Assembly (NCBI GenBank): GCA_902573115.1
Contig: CACGIM010000008.1
Span: forward strand, 1-37,603
Length of the DNA stretch: 37,603 nt
From: an uncultured Candidatus Poseidoniales archaeon
GTDB taxonomy: Archaea; Thermoplasmatota; Poseidoniia; Poseidoniales; Thalassarchaeaceae
Reading direction: 5' to 3'
The translations under genes were made by a program, and so were the position numbers. A model generated the notes under the pieces. It was given only the letters and a program-made list of their open reading frames with translations. It had not been told where the DNA came from and did no database searches. Shown one piece after another: positions 33,112-37,603 of the stretch (within the stretch, counting starts at the first letter, position 1; every line of letters begins with the position of its first letter).

Positions 33112-34155
33112 TTATCGTGAGGCTGCGAACGCCTCTATTGCCCTATCCACATCTTCATCGGTGATGTGTAGATGGGTAACCGCTCTGATTGAAGAGTCGT
33201 CGATCGTTAGCGTATCTACTCCCTGGTCTGATAGTTTGGAAACCATTTCCTCTGCGCTTCCCTTCTCGCAGCCGATGTAGACCATATTCGTTTGGACCTG
33301 GTTCATATCCACATTGTACCCCATCTCGCTCACGGCCTCTGCGAGCCTTCGGGCCCTGTAATGATCATCACGAAGTCGTTCGATGTTGTTGTCCAATGCA
33401 TATAGTCCTGCAGCTGCTAGAATTCCCGACTGCCTCATTCCTCCTCCGAACATCTTTCTCCACCTGTATGCCCTTTCGATCATCTGGGAAGACCCAACAA
33501 GGACGCTTCCAACGGGGGCCCCCAATCCCTTTGATAGGCATATCGAGACCGAGTCATAGTGCTCCGCTATTCTTGCTACTTCCACTCCCATAGCAACAGA
33601 GGCGTTGAAAATCCGCGCCCCATCTATGTGGGATGTGCAGTTGTTCTTGGTGGAGACCCTAGCGATTTCGTCCATTGTTTCTAATGGGTAGCAGGTACCT
33701 CCGCCTCTATTAGCGGTGTTCTCAACGCAAACCATCGATCCGTTTGGGAAGTGCCCTAAGCTCCCATCCCCCTTTCTTATCGCGCTTCTCACATCTTCCG
33801 GGTTCATTATGCCGTTCAATCCTTCCACAAGCGCTACTGAAACTCCGGATAGAGCGGCAAATCCCCCTCCCTCGTAGATGTAGATGTGGCTATGGGCCTC
33901 AGTGATGATTTCGTCGCCTGGCTCGGTCTGCGCACGTATCGCAGTAGCGTTGCACATTGTTCCGGACGATACGAACAGCCCGGACTCCTTGCCGAGCATA
34001 TCAGCCAGCCTATCCTGGAGTTGTATGACAGTTGGATCGTCGCCGAGAACGTCGTCCCCTACGATTGCCGTGGTCATTGCCTCTCTCATTCCGGCCGTTG
34101 GTTGGGTCACGGTATCACTTCGAAGGTCCACCCTGCCTCCGGGGTATTCCCTCAT
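33112..34155 (-). CDS. ltaE: low-specificity L-threonine aldolase
   Basis: The 347-residue protein is a fold type I PLP enzyme. Landmarks: VDLRSDTVTQPTAGMREAM at the N-terminus, the usual opening of threonine aldolases, FVSSGTMCNATAI (phosphate-binding), AHSHIY with the stacking His88, HIDGARIFNA with Asp178, and SICLSKGLGAPVG with the PLP-binding Lys209. It cleaves L-threonine or allo-threonine to glycine and acetaldehyde. Length is normal, and the ATG at 34155 is unambiguous. Flanking genes are for cell-surface proteins and suggest no pathway. Confidence 0.95.
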   Translation of the reverse strand: MREYPGGRVDLRSDTVTQPTAGMREAMTTAIVGDDVLGDDPTVIQLQDRLADMLGKESGLFVSSGTMCNATAIRAQTEPGDEIITEAHSHIYIYEGGGFAALSGVSVALVEGLNGIMNPEDVRSAIRKGDGSLGHFPNGSMVCVENTANRGGGTCYPLETMDEIARVSTKNNCTSHIDGARIFNASVAMGVEVARIAEHYDSVSICLSKGLGAPVGSVLVGSSQMIERAYRWRKMFGGGMRQSGILAAAGLYALDNNIERLRDDHYRARRLAEAVSEMGYNVDMNQVQTNMVYIGCEKGSAEEMVSKLSDQGVDTLTIDDSSIRAVTHLHITDEDVDRAIEAFAASR

Positions 34156-34197
34156 GGTATTCGGAATGGATTAGGACAAATAACTGATACTATCAGC

Positions 34198-37100
34198 CTA
34201 ATCCTTCTTCCTTATCTGTCCTACTGTTAGATCCTCGGAGTACATGTAGGCCTTCCCCCGGCCCCCTTCCTCTTTCTTCCTTCCAGATATGTATAGAACT
34301 GCCATCGTGCCGAGAATAACGGATGGTACGGCGAAAATGAGCATTGTAAGCAGTAGCGGCCTCTCAACATCGTTGCACTCGGTCTGGCCGCTATACTCCT
34401 GCTCCTGGCCACTTGGGCACTGTGTCTGCTCAGTGGCACCCTCCTCTGCTACGAAGTTCCCTGGTTGTGCTAGATCGCAGCTCCTGGATTTCGCGGATGA
34501 CTGGAAGGTGCCTGGCTCACAGGGAGTTTGCGAGGTAGCCCCGGAGGACTGGACAAAGTTCCCTGGGTCTGCTTCTAGACAGGATTCCTGTCCTTGGTCG
34601 GGCTGGAAATTGCCTGGTCTGCAGCTCGTCTGTGACATGGCACCCTCCTCGGGTACGTGGTGCCCCGGCATTGCCTCTTGGCACGAGTCTTGGCCCGCAA
34701 CGTTCTGGTACTCGCCTTTCGAGCACGGTATTTGGTCTGATGCACCCTCTTCTGGTACGTAGCTACCTGGAGTCGCTTCCATGCAGCTGGTCTTTCCTGC
34801 GGTCGACCTGTAGGTACCTGGCTCGCAAGGTGTCTGTGAGGAGGCCCCTTCCTCCGATACGTAGTGTCCTGGCGAGGCTGGTATGCACGATGTCTGACCC
34901 TCTGGTCGGTAGTTCCCAGGGGTACACGACACGGTGGATGTTCCGTCAGCGGAAGCCACCTCTCCAGGAGCAGGTTCGATGCATGAGCCCGATCCGGACT
35001 CGGCCTGGTATTGCCCCTCAGGACACTGGGTCTGGCCTGTTGCCCCGTCAAAGTCGACGTAGTTTCCCGGATCAGCTGGGGTGCACTGCGACTGTCCTGC
35101 AAACTCAGAGTAGGTACCCGATGGGCATGGGATCGGAGAGCTCGATCCAGGTGCTGAATAGTTTCCTGGTTGGGAGTTCTCGCAAGAGGTCTGCCCGGGA
35201 GACGATTGGAATGTTCCGGCTGGGCATTCCACTTGGCTAGTGGCGCCATCGAAGTTGGTGTAATTTCCTGGTGATGATTCCAAACAAGAAGCTTGGGCCT
35301 TCTGCGGCTGGTAGGTGCCAGCTGGGCAGAGGGTCTGAGATGACTGCCCCTCTGAGTCAACATAGTTTCCTGCGGAGGCGTCCGTGCAATCTGATGCACT
35401 GAAACCCGGCATGTATTTTCCGACGGGACATGGTATCTGCTCAACGGATCCTAAGATATCGACATAGTAGCCCGGCTCTGCATTGAAGCAAGAGGTGGCG
35501 CCTTCGCTAGGCTGGAATTGGCCCTGTTGGCATTTGTCTTGAGAGTCTGATCCCGAAGATTCGACGAAGTGTCCCGAGCTTGCGGTGATGCAGGCGGTTT
35601 GGCCGGCGGAGCTCTGCCATGATCCGGCCAAGCAGGGGTCCTGATTGATTGCCCCCGATAACGCTACGTAGTGTCCCGAGCTTGCAGTGATGCAGTCTGT
35701 CGCCAGTGGTGCAGGTTGGTAGGTCCCGGGGCTGCAGGGAGTCTGTTCCGTAGATGCTACCCCAGATACGAAGTTTCCTGGATCAGCAGGGATGCAGGAG
35801 GCTTGCTCAGCAAGTGGCTGGTAATATCCTGTCAGGCATGGGAACTGCTCCTCTGAGTACTCGGGCGAGTAGTAGCCTGCAGAGGTCACCCCGGAGCATT
35901 CCAATGGGTCACCCGCCGCGTAGTGCCCAGCTGGACAACCCATTGGTAGGGGGTCCAACATAGATATGATCCCATCCGAATCGGGGTCCCTGTCTGATAG
36001 GCTGGCGAGGTTGCTCGTGTAGGACTGGATGGGGTCTGGTTCGTTGCTGTTGGGGTACGGGTCGTCAGTGCCACCCTCTCCAGGGTAGTACGACCCAAGT
36101 TGGCCTCTGGTGTTGGCACCCCAGCAGTAGACTTTGGAGTCGGCTGTAATTGCGCACGTGGACTCGGTTGAGCCCCATTCGAGACTGCTGTTCTGATCCC
36201 AGTTAGCGGAGAACCACTGCCCCATCGTGGTCAACCCAACGAACTCGTGGCCACCCGATACCTGAGTTAGTGGTGACACAGCGCTGCTGGCCCCACCGTT
36301 CCCCAGCTGCCCGTTGGTGTTCTGACCTCCGCAGTAGGCCTCATTGCCGTCTAGGATGGCGCAACCGAAGGAGGAGGCTTGTGCGAATGATAGTGCGGTC
36401 CTTCCTTGAGGTACCTCCTCATTTATGATTGGCTGCATCCCATTGTTGTTTGGGTCGCCGGGATTCCAGCTACCCCCTTGGCCCCAGTATGCCAGTGATT
36501 CATTGTCGAGGATGGCGACTGTGAATACCCCACCGCCTTCCACTGCGACTGCCCCTCTACCTCCTGGCATTGGAACGTGCACTGGTTCAAACTGCGTTCC
36601 AGAGAAAACGTTCGAGCCAGCAGGGACTGATGAACTAGGGGGGCCGTAGACCCATGCAACCCCAGTTAGGGTATCTCCGACCTTTCCTGTCCATACGAAC
36701 TCCCCCTGCCAGACATAGTTTCCATTGCTGTCAACATGGCGTAGCAGTCCATTGCCCCCGTGAGAGCTGAAAGACGTAGAATCGGTAAGGTTCAGCACGG
36801 TGTCTTGACTGCTGAATTGATCTGTAGTCGATGTGACGTAATGGCCGGGCTCTTGACCCATTTTACCGGATTCTCCCCAGCAGTAGACGCTGTTGTTATC
36901 CAAGACCGCGCATGAATGCGTGCCCCCCACGGAGATTGAGACGGCGGGCCTGTCATCGGGGAATTTGACTAGGTTAGGAGCTGCGACTGCACCAAAACGA
37001 TTGCATTGGGTGTCGGGGGCATCGACGTCAAAAAGGCTTGAAACACGGCAATATGTGAAATTTTCATCCGTGTCGAATGCGTAACCCAGCTGTCCGCGGT

Positions 37101-37603
37101 GGTTGTAGCCCCAGCATGAGACTGACCCATCTTCGAGAATCGCACAGGAGTGTCCCTCCTCACCTGAGACCATCGTCTTAACTGTTAAATTGCCTGGGAA
37201 TTGCACCTTCTGAGGGGCCTTGTCCCCATGGTTGATACAAAGTTCATTCCACCAATTGCCACCGTCTGGATTCACTTCACAAGTGTTCCTTCCTAGTTGT
37301 CCCATCCTTCCCGATCCCCAGCAGTAAACCTCGTCCGATGTTGTGACTGCACATGCATTGTAGTAGCCGACTGCGACCTCTCTGAATGACATGTTAGCAG
37401 CTTCGGATACCGTCACTGGTACTGTTGAATGCGTGCCGTTACCTGCTTCTCCGTTCCCCAGTTGGCCTTGGTTATTCGCGCCCCAGCACTTCAGGGACTG
37501 GTCCTGCATTACCATGCAGACGGTCCCCCTACCACTTGCGATTGTAGCATCTGTGTGGATTGATCCTGAGGTGAAGCCAGGTGCGTTGTTTGACCCAGAC
37601 GTG
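34198..37603 (-). CDS. giant RCC1 / cysteine-rich-repeat surface protein, 5' end beyond the window
   Basis: The frame is open to the right edge, so over 1130 residues are visible and the N-terminus is missing. The first part holds about seven RCC1/alpha-tubulin-suppressor-like repeats, each with a Cys pair (for example HSCAILEDGSVSCWGYNHRG and STCAITADSKVYCWGANTRG), probably a beta-propeller stabilised by disulfides. A calcium-binding-like DRDPDSDGI linker follows, then about 15 cysteine-rich repeats of 28-29 residues (PCxPGTYQxxxGQTSCxxAxPGNYV) like the GCC2/GCC3 ephrin-receptor-type module. One membrane helix (LLLTMLIFAVPSVILGTMAVLYI) and a basic cytosolic tail end the protein. It should project from the cell surface as an adhesin or receptor. 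No gene for an archaeosortase is needed here, because the helix is a plain anchor. Confidence 0.85.
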   Translation of the reverse strand, partial: TSGSNNAPGFTSGSIHTDATIASGRGTVCMVMQDQSLKCWGANNQGQLGNGEAGNGTHSTVPVTVSEAANMSFREVAVGYYNACAVTTSDEVYCWGSGRMGQLGRNTCEVNPDGGNWWNELCINHGDKAPQKVQFPGNLTVKTMVSGEEGHSCAILEDGSVSCWGYNHRGQLGYAFDTDENFTYCRVSSLFDVDAPDTQCNRFGAVAAPNLVKFPDDRPAVSISVGGTHSCAVLDNNSVYCWGESGKMGQEPGHYVTSTTDQFSSQDTVLNLTDSTSFSSHGGNGLLRHVDSNGNYVWQGEFVWTGKVGDTLTGVAWVYGPPSSSVPAGSNVFSGTQFEPVHVPMPGGRGAVAVEGGGVFTVAILDNESLAYWGQGGSWNPGDPNNNGMQPIINEEVPQGRTALSFAQASSFGCAILDGNEAYCGGQNTNGQLGNGGASSAVSPLTQVSGGHEFVGLTTMGQWFSANWDQNSSLEWGSTESTCAITADSKVYCWGANTRGQLGSYYPGEGGTDDPYPNSNEPDPIQSYTSNLASLSDRDPDSDGIISMLDPLPMGCPAGHYAAGDPLECSGVTSAGYYSPEYSEEQFPCLTGYYQPLAEQASCIPADPGNFVSGVASTEQTPCSPGTYQPAPLATDCITASSGHYVALSGAINQDPCLAGSWQSSAGQTACITASSGHFVESSGSDSQDKCQQGQFQPSEGATSCFNAEPGYYVDILGSVEQIPCPVGKYMPGFSASDCTDASAGNYVDSEGQSSQTLCPAGTYQPQKAQASCLESSPGNYTNFDGATSQVECPAGTFQSSPGQTSCENSQPGNYSAPGSSSPIPCPSGTYSEFAGQSQCTPADPGNYVDFDGATGQTQCPEGQYQAESGSGSCIEPAPGEVASADGTSTVSCTPGNYRPEGQTSCIPASPGHYVSEEGASSQTPCEPGTYRSTAGKTSCMEATPGSYVPEEGASDQIPCSKGEYQNVAGQDSCQEAMPGHHVPEEGAMSQTSCRPGNFQPDQGQESCLEADPGNFVQSSGATSQTPCEPGTFQSSAKSRSCDLAQPGNFVAEEGATEQTQCPSGQEQEYSGQTECNDVERPLLLTMLIFAVPSVILGTMAVLYISGRKKEEGGRGKAYMYSEDLTVGQIRKKD
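34370..35942 (-). repeat. tandem array of about 15 cysteine-rich 28-29-residue repeats
   Basis: Within the surface-protein gene, units of about 84-87 bases repeat in frame from the GCPAGHYAAGD segment (about 35940) to QCPSGQEQEYSGQTEC (about 34370). Each has two Cys spaced by roughly 14-15 residues and one PG turn. Units differ in sequence but keep length, so the array is old, not a recent expansion. Its multiple-of-three period makes long open frames appear in the other frames on both strands. Confidence 0.8.

Noticed and set aside
34575-35444. Long open frames on both strands inside the Cys-rich repeat array (also 34632-35240 plus)
   Set aside because: The repeat period is a multiple of three, which keeps alternative frames open across the array. 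Their translations are Arg/Pro/Ser/His-rich with no domain character.

Overview
The window reads as a compact, moderate-GC genome segment from a planktonic euryarchaeon, most likely Marine Group II (Poseidoniales) or a close relative. Evidence for Archaea: an archaeal-type cluster SecE / Spt5 (NusG) / L11 / L1 / L10(P0) / P1 with the 'GLG-LFG' acidic tails, a Fap7/AK6-type adenylate kinase, a CDP-alcohol phosphatidyltransferase, a RaSEA-type radical SAM enzyme of archaeosine synthesis, FtsZ, TATA-like boxes close to starts, and many GTG/TTG starts. The placement in Marine Group II is inference from overall character (huge secreted repeat protein, gene content), not from a marker search. No rRNA, tRNA, CRISPR array, insertion sequence or integrase was seen, and no gene-free stretch exceeds about 160 bases.

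Layout. 1-137: start of a DnaJ-type gene running off the left edge. 204-2097: a fumarylacetoacetase-family hydrolase and an MtaD/SsnA-type amidohydrolase. 2237-6947: TauE/SafE permease, membrane-anchored alpha/beta hydrolase, peroxiredoxin-like protein translationally coupled to an unknown polytopic membrane protein, and a Ca2+/H+ exchanger. 7030-13090: the information-processing block: AK6-type kinase, phosphatidyltransferase, FtsZ, SecE, Spt5, L11, L1, L10, P1. 13124-14359: two orphan genes. 14362-18858 (minus): YchF/Obg-type GTPase with TGS domain, a heme-copper-oxidase-like membrane protein with a small two-helix partner, and RaSEA. 18920-21480: UMF1-type transporter coupled to a hexapeptide acyltransferase. 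21484-32072 (minus): an AddB-like and an AddA-like helicase-nuclease pair, then an M20 peptidase and a coiled-coil protein. 32141-37603 (minus): secreted thioredoxin-fold protein, threonine aldolase, and a >1100-residue RCC1 plus cysteine-rich-repeat surface protein whose N-terminus lies beyond the right edge.

The most unusual points are: (1) Spt5 carries an N-terminal Nudix-like domain with a degraded Nudix box; (2) the L11 gene in the normal operon position encodes essentially only the rRNA-binding C-terminal domain; (3) an AddAB-like recombination nuclease pair in an archaeon, in which both subunits carry a PD-(D/E)XK nuclease framed by four cysteines (Fe-S type); (4) a heme-copper-oxidase subunit I-like protein in which the CuB histidine pair appears to be absent; and (5) a eukaryote-like RCC1/GCC2_GCC3-style mosaic surface protein. 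All functional names come from motif recognition by eye; no database search was run.
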